A stretch of DNA of 54,206 nucleotides, taken from NCBI GenBank assembly GCA_011050085.1, contig DRGL01000017.1:1-54206 (forward strand), read 5' to 3'. Position 1 is the stretch's first letter; each line of letters starts with the position of its first letter. A program made the translations under genes and the position numbers. Of this stretch, positions 40,710 through 48,835 are shown piece by piece. The stretch is from Pricia antarctica. Its GTDB lineage: Bacteria > Bacteroidota > Bacteroidia > Flavobacteriales > Flavobacteriaceae. Under the pieces are notes generated by a model that saw nothing but the letters and a program-made list of their open reading frames with translations, searched no databases and had not been told where the DNA came from.

Positions 40710-41176
40710 GAGTTCTGGGTTTTTGGTTCCTGCGCCGTATCATATTGTATCTGTAAGTGACGGCGAAGCTCCGGGCATTCGAGCAGCAGGGCTTTTTCCT
40801 TTTCCAAAATTTCGCCCTGCTTGGCATAGAACTCAAAAATAGGGGCGCGGTCTTTTGCTTGAATGAGAATGCTGTTCGACAGTGCTTTTTCCTGAAGCCT
40901 TACCCTGGTAATCTTATTGCAGATATTCTGGTAGTGGATTGCCTTTTGGTCCATAATATGCTGATAGGCGGCCATAACTAGAATGCGTTCGGCCATGTCT
41001 TCACAGTTGCGGATGCAGTTGCCCAGGGCCTTGGTATAAGAGATGTTGTGGCTGTTGACCTGCGTCTGTATCTTTAATTTCGGTTGAACGATATCGACGC
41101 CCCATAATTTAGGGTTGTGGTACTGTACCAGTTCAAGGCTTTCTTTGGGGTCGAATGAAAAGGGTATGGTTTTCAT
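40706..41176 (-). CDS. Unrecognised helical phage protein (156 aa)
   Basis: Starts MKTIPFSFDPKESLELVQYH. It is helical with acidic/basic segments (NCIRNCEDMAERILVMAAYQ) and several Cys. A coiled-coil C-terminus (EFYAKQGEILEKEKALLLEC). No known motif. It lies between the GerE-like gene (3-nt gap) and the 54-aa membrane gene (ATGA overlap). It is in the early block, so it may take part in replication or host takeover. It carries one copy of the AAATAGGGGCG repeat. Confidence 0.65.
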   Translation of the reverse strand: MKTIPFSFDPKESLELVQYHNPKLWGVDIVQPKLKIQTQVNSHNISYTKALGNCIRNCEDMAERILVMAAYQHIMDQKAIHYQNICNKITRVRLQEKALSNSILIQAKDRAPIFEFYAKQGEILEKEKALLLECPELRRHLQIQYDTAQEPKTQNS

Positions 41177-41179
41177 GGT

Positions 41180-41779
41180 CTAGATTCTTTCGTTGAACAA
41201 TTTGATGATGAATGCCGATTTGTTATCGACTTCGGCCTTCTTATAAAGATTCCGCTTGTGATGGTCGAAGGTGGCCAAGGCGATACCGAGGTTATGCGCC
41301 ATTAGCTTATCGGTGTAGTTTTCGAGCATCATATCACAGATGAGCAGTTCGCGATTGTTCAATGGCGAACCGTTGAGGGTGATATCTTTCGTCAACCATT
41401 TCAGGCTTATACAGTCCAGATGGTCCCGGAAATTCTCTGCAGGCTGTAGCACCCCGTCGATGACATCCGGAGAAAAATCCGCATCGCCGTATACGTAGTA
41501 GGTGTAAAGTTCGATTTGCCGGTCGTAATCATGGGTCATTTCCCCGATATCGAGAACGGCCCTATAATCGCTGTGAAACTGGTCCGCCAATAATTGGAAG
41601 ATATTGTCTGGCAACGTGGCGAACGAATGCTGGTTGCCGTACTGGAACCAGATACACTGCTTGGTCGATGGAATGCCGATAAATTCGATATCGCTATCGT
41701 CTGGCAAAGTGCCCGCAACCCGTAGATTTTTGTTTCTTGGCGGCGGGGATTTTCGTAAATTTGGCACGGTGTTAATCAT
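41180..41779 (-). CDS. LuxR/GerE-like helix-turn-helix protein (199 aa)
   Basis: The C-terminal 60 residues match a GerE-type tetra-helical HTH: LNNRELLICDMMLENYTDKL, then MAHNLGIALATFDHHKRNLY and KKAEVDNKSAFIIKLF. The N-terminal part (residues 1-130) is a different, unrecognised domain without a receiver Asp pattern that I can see. GerE domains bind DNA and activate transcription in concert with RNA polymerase. As an early gene next to the switch, it is a good candidate for the activator of the late promoter elements; that is inference. Confidence 0.75.
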   Translation of the reverse strand: MINTVPNLRKSPPPRNKNLRVAGTLPDDSDIEFIGIPSTKQCIWFQYGNQHSFATLPDNIFQLLADQFHSDYRAVLDIGEMTHDYDRQIELYTYYVYGDADFSPDVIDGVLQPAENFRDHLDCISLKWLTKDITLNGSPLNNRELLICDMMLENYTDKLMAHNLGIALATFDHHKRNLYKKAEVDNKSAFIIKLFNERI

Positions 41780-41807
41780 GTGTAAAGTTTTAGTGATTAA
41801 TACTTAT

Positions 41808-42089
41808 TTAAGCCGGGGTAGCAGCCCCGGTTTTTGTTTGCTCTAGGATGGCTTCCCTTCGCTTTTTTTCTTCCAGATTTTCTTTAAGTTTCGTCTCCAC
41901 TGCGGCATAGATGGCACGTTCAATAGTGGGGTGCTCATAACCGTTAAATACATTTCGGATATAACCGTCGGAGTAAGCATCCCCAAAACGGTTGACTGAC
42001 CCCGCCTTATTCAGTTCTATCGCTACGGAAGGCGAATACTCATTACCGAGTATTTTCTTGATTTTCTTACGTTCCTGTTTAGTTATCAT
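41808..42089 (-). CDS. Early DNA-binding candidate opposite the repressor (93 aa)
   Basis: Starts MITKQERKKIKKILGNEYSP. A HTH-like run (SVAIELNKAGSVNRFGDAYS followed by DGYIRNVFNGYEHPTIERAI) resembles the small Cro-like proteins of Bacteroidota prophages. The C-terminal tail is Lys/Glu-rich and disordered. It is transcribed divergently from the repressor through the operator region, the classic place of Cro. Cro function is inferred. Confidence 0.7.
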   Translation of the reverse strand: MITKQERKKIKKILGNEYSPSVAIELNKAGSVNRFGDAYSDGYIRNVFNGYEHPTIERAIYAAVETKLKENLEEKKRREAILEQTKTGAATPA

Positions 42090-42130
42090 AGAAAGCTAGT
42101 ATTGTGGGCTTCGGGGCTAATTGTTATATT

Positions 42131-42175
42131 CGTTACGTATTATAAACGGCAAAGTAAAGCGTTTAGTACGTAACG
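42131..42175. promoter_or_regulatory. Repressor operator with inverted repeats
   Basis: A perfect 9-bp inverted repeat CGTTACGTA ... TACGTAACG (42131-42139, 42167-42175), with an inner TAAACG/CGTTTA pair (42143-42148, 42160-42165). It lies between divergent genes (42089 and 42200). Half-site reads CGTTACGTA then 1-3 nt then TAAACG. This would control both repressor and early transcription. TACTTTG, an early-promoter-like -7 element, lies between the arms on the minus strand. Confidence 0.75.
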
Positions 42176-42199
42176 TGCAACTTATACACAGTATTTTTT

Positions 42200-42601
42200 A
42201 TGACGGTTAATGAAAAATTGATACAGTTTGTTGAGTATCTGGGAACTAGCCAACGAAAATTCACGAAGGCTTGTGACCTGTCAGAGGGCGCTTTACGTGG
42301 AAAAAATAGCATTGGCGCGGATAAATTAGGACGGATAAAGCGTATTCACCCCGAGTTGAACCTAGAATGGGTGATTTCAGACGATGATGAAGGAGAAATG
42401 ACCCTACCAGCGGAGAGAATAAACCCCGAGCTGAAGGAATCTGGCGTAAAATATCAGATACAAGGTTCAATAGATAAGATCGTTGAACGAAAAATAGCCA
42501 ACCGATTCGATGAATTGAAGGGCACATTGGCAGAGCTTGTGGCCAATGAGATCGAGAAGGAATTGGAGCGGGCCAAAAAGATGAAGCCCAATAAGACTTA
42601 A
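42200..42601 (+). CDS. CI-like phage repressor without peptidase domain (133 aa)
   Basis: Starts MTVNEKLIQFVEYLGTSQRK. Residues about 1-60 form an XRE-type helix-turn-helix (KFTKACDLSEGALRGKNSIG followed by GRIKRIHPELNLEWVISDDD), characteristic of Bacteroidota prophage repressors (HTH, then ELNLEWV and a GEM end). The C-terminal 70 residues are helical (VERKIANRFDELKGTLAELV). No S24/LexA peptidase with Ser-Lys is present, so RecA-triggered self-cleavage is not expected. One of two plus-strand prophage genes. It should bind the adjacent operator. Confidence 0.85.
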   Translation: MTVNEKLIQFVEYLGTSQRKFTKACDLSEGALRGKNSIGADKLGRIKRIHPELNLEWVISDDDEGEMTLPAERINPELKESGVKYQIQGSIDKIVERKIANRFDELKGTLAELVANEIEKELERAKKMKPNKT

Positions 42602-42795
42602 ATCGGTTTACGCCTCAGCAGGGCGTTCAGCTCGTTGGATTCTTCGAGTGTCATCCGCGGTTCTTCAAGATGCACGTTGAGCTCCGCCTTTAACACATGC
42701 AGTTCTTTTACATATTGGTCATAGGGCATCGATTCTCTTTTTCGCTTCAGGGCATTGAAAGCCTGAAGGATTTTCAGGGGGGATCGTTTCGGCAT
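42598..42795 (-). CDS. Small basic protein convergent to repressor (65 aa)
   Basis: Starts MPKRSPLKILQAFNALKRKR. It is basic N-terminally and helical, with DQYVKELHVLKAELNVHLEE. It overlaps the repressor stop by 4 nt in convergent orientation and follows the membrane gene by 3 nt. Part of the lysogen-expressed right-end module. No family recognised. Confidence 0.55.
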   Translation of the reverse strand: MPKRSPLKILQAFNALKRKRESMPYDQYVKELHVLKAELNVHLEEPRMTLEESNELNALLRRKPI

Positions 42796-42798
42796 ATA

Positions 42799-43293
42799 TC
42801 AACGTTCTTTTTGAATTTCTTGGTCTATTTCATCCCGAAGGTCAAGTACTTGGGTATAGAACCTTAATCTATTGGAGAGGATAATCAAAATGATAAGTAT
42901 CGGCAACACGACCGGCAGCGAATACCAAAAATCGAATTCATCTATATAGCTGACACTAGTGTTGATTACGCCCATTATTTGAAAAATGCACATCGATAGG
43001 GGTACCAGAATGGCCCAGCGCCACCAATATCGGCAGGTCAGGAACCAGATGGCAAAGGCCCCGGTAAATACGAGTTTGGTAAAAAGGTAATATGCGTAGT
43101 AGTTCAGATTTCCATGGGCACCTGCAGAAATCTTGATTCCCATGAATTCGGCTTCCGTCATCTCAACGGGTACCAGGCGATAGGCGTAAAATAAAAAAGG
43201 GATGGCCAGCAGATATAGACCTGCGACCACCCCTATGATGAGCTTCGATTTCCTATCCGTTAGGTGGCGGGGGAGTACCTTTATCGATTGCAT
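42799..43293 (-). CDS. Four-span membrane protein (164 aa)
   Basis: ATG 43293 (MQSIKVLPRHLTDRKSKLII) is chosen; the frame to 43341 overlaps the lipoprotein even more. Four transmembrane helices: IIGVVAGLYLLAIPFLFY, YLFTKLVFTGAFAIWFL, WAILVPLSMCIFQIMGVI and SLPVVLPILIILIILSN. A charged tail (DLRDEIDQEIQKER) follows. No family recognised. With the lipoprotein gene upstream it forms a small membrane cassette at the right end, typical of superinfection-exclusion or other lysogenic conversion genes. Start overlaps the lipoprotein gene by 41 nt in another frame. Confidence 0.65.
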   Translation of the reverse strand: MQSIKVLPRHLTDRKSKLIIGVVAGLYLLAIPFLFYAYRLVPVEMTEAEFMGIKISAGAHGNLNYYAYYLFTKLVFTGAFAIWFLTCRYWWRWAILVPLSMCIFQIMGVINTSVSYIDEFDFWYSLPVVLPILIILIILSNRLRFYTQVLDLRDEIDQEIQKER

Positions 43294-43387
43294 ATAAACT
43301 GTCTTGATCAGTTGTAGTTTCACTCGTACATGAAACGACAAACATTAACGTTACGATTGCCAAAATGGCGAAAATTGCTTTTTTCAT
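43253..43387 (-). CDS. 44-aa lipoprotein
   Basis: Starts MKKAIFAILAIVTLMFVVSC. The lipobox FVVSC predicts a lipidated Cys20, followed by a 24-residue mature tail (TSETTTDQDSLYAIDKGTPP) rich in Thr and Pro. The start is ATG 43387. It is the outermost gene before attR and probably expressed in the lysogen. Small phage lipoproteins are known to block superinfection; whether this one does is inferred. Confidence 0.65.
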   Translation of the reverse strand: MKKAIFAILAIVTLMFVVSCTSETTTDQDSLYAIDKGTPPPPNG

Positions 43388-43693
43388 ACTATAGTTTTAA
43401 GATTATGGCATGAATTTAAGCATATCCGAATCGGAATCCGGAACGCATAGCATTAATTATCAAGTTTTTGCGATAAACGGCAGTAAAGAAGAACATTTAA
43501 GCTTTGGGACTAAAAAGAAACAAAAGAATACCCAAATACAAACCAATAAAAACCTCACATTTTCTGGGGTTTTTATTGGTATAGAAGTATTGCGGAGCGT
43601 GTCATATCCGCGTCATAGAGTTAGTAATTGAAGTCAAATCATATTTGCAACTATTTATTTATCAAAGGATTTCGTTTTCAGGTTTTTAAAAAT

Positions 43694-43718
43694 AGAGTTC
43701 GAGTCTCTCCGCCTGTAC
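43694..43718 (+). other. attR core (25-bp direct repeat)
   Basis: Identical to 1317-1341. The sequence to the right (ACAACTTAAG then the terminator) is the original host tRNA downstream region. The 5' part of the tRNA is absent here, as expected of attR. Confidence 0.95.
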
Positions 43719-43726
43719 AACTTAAG

Positions 43727-43756
43727 AAAGCCGACTTTTAGAAGTCGGCTTTTTTT
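43727..43756 (+). terminator. Original host tRNA-Leu terminator, displaced by integration
   Basis: An 11-bp stem (AAAGCCGACTT / AAGTCGGCTTT) with a TTAG loop and a T run (43749-43756). It is located 9 nt after the attR core, where the host tRNA terminator should be. Confidence 0.9.
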
Positions 43757-44380
43757 ATTCTGGTATATAAAGGTGTCTTTTGAAAACAAATTAATATGTA
43801 CCATACGTTGATATAAACCTTTATAAATTTCTTAATCCCTTCTTTCCGAATCCAATCTAATGCTTTTAAAAATTGGTTCAATTATTTAGATTCCACCTTC
43901 CCTTACTGTTTCAATTACTTGACTGTACATTTTTATGGAAGCTTCAGGGCAAATTGCATTTTCATGCGTTACGTAAAGTTTCCTTTCAATATCTTCCCGT
44001 CATCAGGTTCAGGTTTAAACTAGAAAATGGTCGATATTATTTTTGCATGCTCATAGGTATAATTCCAAGCAACACTAGTAGTATAAGTTGGACTTATTGA
44101 TTCACCATTTTTATTATATGGTAATGTTAATTTGAGAGATGAGGTTGGCATTATGGTTATACTTTAGCGGACAAGGTCGCCGAAGATTTTAAAACAAATG
44201 ACGGTATACTAAGAATTGGTGATGGCGCATATTAAAAATCGCAGGTTAATAATTGGGATTAATTTTTTTTACGAATAGGCGAATTGATTTTGAGGGACGG
44301 ACATGTCGCAAAAAGACGTACGACCGATCTTAATGTACTTTGCATAATTCATCGAAGATTTTTAAGGGATGAAAGCTCTT
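43757..44380. other. Host intergenic region without recognised genes
   Basis: About 620 AT-rich nt. Short open frames (e.g. 43873-44100 on the plus strand) lack coding character. No tRNA or repeat was seen. Confidence 0.5.
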
Positions 44381-45376
44381 TTATTTGCACTGAGCCAACC
44401 GCCTGACCGTGGCCCATTGTTTCAACATGGTACGTGCATCTTGTGCAGGATAGCCTAATACTGTTTTTCCCGCCTCTACATCACACATTACGCCTGAGCC
44501 TGCACCGACGATAGCTCCAGAATGTATGGTGGTATGGTCTTTAATAGATGCGCTTCCGCCAATAATGACACCATCGCCCAAAGTGACAGATCCTGCGAGG
44601 CCGCTATGGCCTGCCATTATACAGGAACGGCCCATTACGCTATTATGGGCCACCTGAACCAAGTTGTCTATTTTACAGCCATCACCTACTATCGTTGAGC
44701 TGAACTTTGCCCGGTCTACACATGAATTGGCGCCGATTTCTACATGGTGTCCGATAATTACGTTTCCTATCTGCGGAATTTTTACTAGTCCCTTCCCTTC
44801 GTCGGACGGTCTATAGCCAAAGCCATCGGCCCCAATACTTACATTGGAATGAAAAATACAATGACTGCCAATGATGCAGCGTTCACGGATTACAGTTCCT
44901 GACCAAATTACGGTATTTGTGCCTATGATAGTCTCATCGAATACACAGACATTGGGGTATAAAACTACCCCGTTTCCCAAAACAACATCTTTACCTACAT
45001 AACAGTTTGCACCGATTTTACACCCTTTTCCAATTTTAGCGGTTTTGTGTACCACGGCTGTAGTATGGATATCTTCATCGAAAATTGGGTTAGGGGGGTT
45101 GAAAAGCTCCAGTATTTTGACCATCGCCAAATCGACATTTTTCACCTTGATAAAAGCCCTGTTGTTACCCGGTTTCAAAATTGAATTGCTAGCTACAAGG
45201 CAGACAGAGGCTTTCGAATCTTCCCAGAATTTCTCATATTTGGTGCTGACTATAAAAGTAATATGATAGCTGTCCGCTTTTTGAATTTCTTCGGGTCCTT
45301 TAATTTTCCGATCACTAAATCCTATTAATTCACCTTTTACAATAGTATTGATTTCTGTAACCGAGTACGACGTCAT
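44381..45376 (-). CDS. lpxD: LpxD-like UDP-3-O-acylglucosamine N-acyltransferase (331 aa)
   Basis: ATG 45376 ([20 protein letters not shown]) is chosen because LpxD begins with such a domain; the longer frame to 45436 is unlikely. An N-terminal uridine-binding domain (to about residue 110) is followed by a left-handed beta-helix of hexapeptide repeats ([40 protein letters not shown]). The catalytic His is in [15 protein letters not shown]. LpxD adds the second acyl chain in lipid A synthesis at the cytoplasmic membrane. This looks like an isolated copy, not in an lpx operon, so it may be a paralogue with another substrate. Confidence 0.85.
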   Translation of the reverse strand: MTSYSVTEINTIVKGELIGFSDRKIKGPEEIQKADSYHITFIVSTKYEKFWEDSKASVCLVASNSILKPGNNRAFIKVKNVDLAMVKILELFNPPNPIFDEDIHTTAVVHKTAKIGKGCKIGANCYVGKDVVLGNGVVLYPNVCVFDETIIGTNTVIWSGTVIRERCIIGSHCIFHSNVSIGADGFGYRPSDEGKGLVKIPQIGNVIIGHHVEIGANSCVDRAKFSSTIVGDGCKIDNLVQVAHNSVMGRSCIMAGHSGLAGSVTLGDGVIIGGSASIKDHTTIHSGAIVGAGSGVMCDVEAGKTVLGYPAQDARTMLKQWATVRRLAQCK

Positions 45377-45721
45377 TTGTGGGGGGGTATGGGTTGTTTG
45401 AAAAATCGTTGTTATTGCTTGGTCTTTAAACCGCAATACCCATAGCTACCGGTAGTAATTATTACCAAGCCGATTACAAAAGCCAACGTTCTTTACGATG
45501 TACAAGTTAGTACTTTATCAATTAGCCTGAAAATCAATTTTTTAGATGGGCTTTTTTCAAGCTCTTATTTTAAAAATTGAGGTAGACGCTGATGGTGATT
45601 TTCTTTCGAATGGACAATTCTAATGATTTTAAAATATGAATTTGCTTACAGCTGAAATTTTCAATTCTCGAATTCCTTATGATATGAGTAGTTATGAAAG
45701 AACGCTATTTTTGATAATTGA

Positions 45722-46240
45722 TTAAAGGGCTTTGGTATACGTAAACGTAATTTTTGCGGGTATGCTACTTCCTCTGACATCGGTCACATTAAAATCTTCG
45801 GAAAACGAAAAGGCGGATGCATCGCCGTTAAAATCAATACCGACAAACTGTTGGTTGCAGGCACCTACTAAGCTTAATACTTCCGCATTGAGCTGCCAAG
45901 TACCGTCGGAGCTGGACTTATTTGCGCAGTTTGATACATTGGTTCCCTGATTAAATGTGTAGTTTCTGTCGGCATCAAACTGGTAGACACCATCTTTTTG
46001 GCAATCGGTATATTGTATATAGATATTTTGAGAGGGGTTGGTCTCATTGTCATCGGTCAAGTCAACTGCCTTATCCGAAGTAATAGCGGTGAGCTTCCAC
46101 TCGCCAGTTAGTTTTTGTTCGTTCGCAGCCAATGCACCCGTAAAATCTTCTGGGCAATCTATACTATTGTCCGAATTACATCCCAATACTAAACTTCCTA
46201 ATCCAGCGATGGCAATGATCAAATACTTCTTTCCTTTCAT
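45722..46240 (-). CDS. DUF5004/lipocalin-like lipoprotein (172 aa)
   Basis: ATG 46240 (MKGKKYLIIAIAGLGSLVLG) precedes a lipobox ending in LVLGC. The mature domain contains TGEWKLTAITSDKAVDLTDD, KDGVYQFDADRNYTFNQG and a C-terminal beta strand (IPAKITFTYTKAL). This is the lipocalin-like arrangement of many Bacteroidota small lipoproteins, with Cys pairs (DCPEDF, YTDCQ, SNCANK, GACNQQ). Function unknown, probably outer-membrane or periplasmic lipid or ligand binding. Host gene. Confidence 0.75.
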   Translation of the reverse strand: MKGKKYLIIAIAGLGSLVLGCNSDNSIDCPEDFTGALAANEQKLTGEWKLTAITSDKAVDLTDDNETNPSQNIYIQYTDCQKDGVYQFDADRNYTFNQGTNVSNCANKSSSDGTWQLNAEVLSLVGACNQQFVGIDFNGDASAFSFSEDFNVTDVRGSSIPAKITFTYTKAL

Positions 46241-46339
46241 AATACTATAGTTAGTGTTCGCCACTAAGATGCTAAAATTGGAAAGGGGTTGCTTTTAAAA
46301 ATCCAAATATTTTGTTAAAATAGATAAAGATTTTACTCT

Positions 46340-47122
46340 TTACAATACCTGCCACTTCGGGGAGAAATAGGTCGCACGCCCTCCCAATTTAATTTTTTGT
46401 ATTTCCGCACCGGTATGATAGCATTTGGCGCCCTCTTTTCGAAAATGCATCAAAAAATCCTCTGGAAAATCGCTGTAGTGTGCTTCGTGTTCAATAGCCG
46501 TTTCTATCACTTTTTTCATACTGTCAAAAACAGTGGACATATCTTTTTCGGTCATATCCTGAACTTTTTTTTGTGGATGCATTTTGGCTTGATACAAAAT
46601 CTCGTCGGCCATCCAGTTTCCTACCCCGGCAGCAACACTTTGATCTAATAATACTTTTTTGATGTCGGTTTTTCGATTGCTCAATGACGCTATGAAATCT
46701 TCTAGTTTGAGGTCACGGGCATCATCGCTTAAGTTATGTTCAGTTTTATATTCTTCAATGGAATCGATGAGATTCCACCAGCCAAACTTTCTTTTGTTCT
46801 CGAATGCAAAATGAAATCCATTCTCAAAGGTCAATACGATGTGTCCGTATTTGGGTCGTTCATCCACTTCCTTATAATAATTGGGGCGGCCGGTCATACC
46901 AAAATGCATGACCAGTATTTTATCGCCCGAAGTTTCAACGAAAAGGTATTTCCCGATTCGATATGTGCCGGTCAGTTTGGTACCTAATAGATATTTTTCA
47001 AATTCTTTTTTCGGTTCCTTAAGTAGCTTGGTGTCCCTACAATCAAAAGAGGTAATAGTCTTATGCAGGCAGGTGCTATCGATATATACTTTATAGCCCT
47101 GTACTTCCGGTAATTCTGGCAT
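46340..47122 (-). CDS. Fpg/Nei-family DNA glycosylase with atypical C-terminus (260 aa)
   Basis: The N-terminus MPELPEVQGYKVYID has the invariant Pro-Glu needed for the beta-lyase. TGTYRIGKYLFVETSG carries the conserved Lys, and MHFGMTGRP the Met triad part. The helix-two-turn-helix is in IKKVLLDQSVAAGVGNWMAD. The C-terminus lacks the C4 zinc finger (CxxC...CxxC). It reads GAKCYHTGAEIQKIKLGGRA, with a single Cys and the conserved Arg, that is a zincless finger as in some Nei-like enzymes. It excises oxidised bases in the cytoplasm. Family secure; substrate preference unknown. Confidence 0.88.
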   Translation of the reverse strand: MPELPEVQGYKVYIDSTCLHKTITSFDCRDTKLLKEPKKEFEKYLLGTKLTGTYRIGKYLFVETSGDKILVMHFGMTGRPNYYKEVDERPKYGHIVLTFENGFHFAFENKRKFGWWNLIDSIEEYKTEHNLSDDARDLKLEDFIASLSNRKTDIKKVLLDQSVAAGVGNWMADEILYQAKMHPQKKVQDMTEKDMSTVFDSMKKVIETAIEHEAHYSDFPEDFLMHFRKEGAKCYHTGAEIQKIKLGGRATYFSPKWQVL

Positions 47123-47344
47123 ATCTTTTTTTTGTTTAAAATAAGGACATAACTTGAATCAGACCGTACCCAAAGCATTTTTATTTGGATTGAAGGATTT
47201 TCCGAGTTGAATTTTAATATGGTTATTTGTAGGTAAGGCTAACCGTGGAGGATTGTTTATTATGTGCTTATAAGTTATCTGGCAACTGGATAGTAAATCA
47301 AAAGTTACAAGGATTTTTTAGAATCATGTTGAAATAGAAAATTA

Positions 47345-48835
47345 TTAATAGCCCTCGTTGATGACCCGTTCTTTTTTTCCTATATGATAATTATAAAAAT
47401 CCCAGACTTCGTTGGCCACATTTCGGCCTAATTCTAGTCCAGCGACGTTATCTGCTTGAATATGATATCCTCCTAAAACCCTGGAAATACCTGCCATTTC
47501 CGCGGCTTCTGTAAAAGTTGGAAATTCTAATGTTATGGTATCTCCCATGTTGTCGGGCTCGGTCATTGCTCCAGCAACTAATTCAGTAGATAATCCAAAA
47601 TTATCGCTACCCGTCCATAATTTTAGTGCTTCGGCGCATCCACCGCTTATTGTACTATGACCTGAAACATAGCTGGGAAACGGGGGACACAAAAAAGTTT
47701 CCGGCGAATAGGGCCGCCATTGATTTCCTTCCATTTCGACCATGCCTACACCTTCACCGCCCCAAGCCGTAATTTTTTGGTGATCGTAATATTTATGAAC
47801 TAGAGCGTAAGGTCTTGCAAAGTCGTAGAACATCTTCGAGTCCCAAGATGCAATAAACGAATCCATGGCTACTACTTGATTATAGAAATACATTTTTACA
47901 TCTTGGTCAAGGGTATGGTTATCTCTTCTCGAGACGTCTTGGGCGAATTTCAACCAATGTCCGGCCTGTTGAACGGATTGAGGCCCGTCACGCATAAACT
48001 CGACCAAGGCTTTTTGATAATCGGTAAGATTCGCTTGTATATTAATTACTTCGCGTAACTCGTCTTTTAACTGTTCAGAACCTATTGCTGGGGGTGGACC
48101 CGGTCTAAATTGATCTGCCGATTTTAAAGCGACTGGCTTAACCTTATTCCAATAGGGGGTTAAGCATCCTGGAGCGAATTTGCCACCTTTGCCGTCTGAA
48201 AAATATTTCGGTTGCCACCGGTTCGGATCGACGTTCTCGTCCGCAGAATTGACAGGTCGATATGCTACATAATCGGTATAGGGTTCGCCATTTGCTCCCT
48301 TTTCCTCTCCATATTGATTTGCCCCGTCTCCCTTTCGTGATTCGATTGTGGCTTTAGCCGCCAAATTTCCGATACCCTCGGGCGTATTTGGGTCTAAACT
48401 CCTATTTTCAGGATCTAAACCTAATTCTCTCATAAAATCCTCGAACATCTTTTTGTCCGAATAATAATATTGGCACATGGTCCGGAAAGCCGCATAACTA
48501 ATAGCTATTTCTTTGTTACGTAACGAAGGTTCTTTCACCGGTCTTCTTTCAACTGAATCAAGATAAACAGGAATTGCTTTGTCATCATAGCGTGACCAAG
48601 CATCAAATACCGAAACGAAAATTAGACCTAGATAGCGAGAAGTTATTGTCGGTCTTGGCTTAAACTTTTCTGTATCGTTAGCTGTTGCTTTCAAAGCCAT
48701 TTGACCCCACTTATAAGCCACATTTTCAACACCTCTCGGCTCAGTAGTTTCCGTCGAACGCTGCAGCTTGTTCGGATTACTCTTGCAACCAAACAAAATG
48801 AGTATCATCAACGTTGTTAATAATACGTTTTTCAT
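47345..48835 (-). CDS. Vanadium-haloperoxidase/PAP2-like lipoprotein (496 aa)
   Basis: A lipoprotein signal peptide (LILILFGCKSN) leads a vanadium-dependent haloperoxidase or acid phosphatase domain. Vanadate or phosphate-binding motifs: KMFYDFARPYAL, then FPSYVSGHSTISGG, then SRVLGGYHIQADN with the catalytic His. Length matches bacterial VHPOs. It could halogenate organics or detoxify H2O2 at the cell surface, as known for marine Flavobacteriia, or act as a phosphatase. No tight operon partner. Confidence 0.85.
   Translation of the reverse strand: MKNVLLTTLMILILFGCKSNPNKLQRSTETTEPRGVENVAYKWGQMALKATANDTEKFKPRPTITSRYLGLIFVSVFDAWSRYDDKAIPVYLDSVERRPVKEPSLRNKEIAISYAAFRTMCQYYYSDKKMFEDFMRELGLDPENRSLDPNTPEGIGNLAAKATIESRKGDGANQYGEEKGANGEPYTDYVAYRPVNSADENVDPNRWQPKYFSDGKGGKFAPGCLTPYWNKVKPVALKSADQFRPGPPPAIGSEQLKDELREVINIQANLTDYQKALVEFMRDGPQSVQQAGHWLKFAQDVSRRDNHTLDQDVKMYFYNQVVAMDSFIASWDSKMFYDFARPYALVHKYYDHQKITAWGGEGVGMVEMEGNQWRPYSPETFLCPPFPSYVSGHSTISGGCAEALKLWTGSDNFGLSTELVAGAMTEPDNMGDTITLEFPTFTEAAEMAGISRVLGGYHIQADNVAGLELGRNVANEVWDFYNYHIGKKERVINEGY

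Larger units (their letters stand above)
1317..43718. mobile_element. Intact temperate tailed-phage prophage (about 42.4 kb)
   Basis: The element is bounded by the 25-bp attL/attR repeat in tRNA-Leu. It carries integrase, repressor/operator, primase, methylase, capsid protease, major capsid, terminase, portal, tape measure, tail tip and small membrane genes. No transposase, frameshifted structural gene or large deletion is visible, so it is probably functional. The long tape measure and the absence of a recognisable sheath or baseplate suggest a siphovirus-like particle; that is inference. Confidence 0.95.

Noticed and set aside
40570-40836. 88-aa minus-strand frame
   Set aside because: Overlaps the 54-aa gene (40545-40709) and the 156-aa gene; Pro/Arg-rich composition typical of an out-of-frame shadow.
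41813-41830. CCGGGG/CCCCGG hairpin near the end of the Cro-like gene
   Set aside because: It has a T run only on the plus strand, where no gene ends; it lies within coding sequence.
43410-43631. 73-aa plus-strand frame near attR
   Set aside because: Low-complexity Ser/Lys/Gln sequence, no clear start signal or conserved look. It overlaps an AAAACC/GGTTTT hairpin and probably reflects non-coding DNA.
43873-44100. 75-aa plus-strand frame in the host gap
   Set aside because: No promoter, weak composition and no family look.
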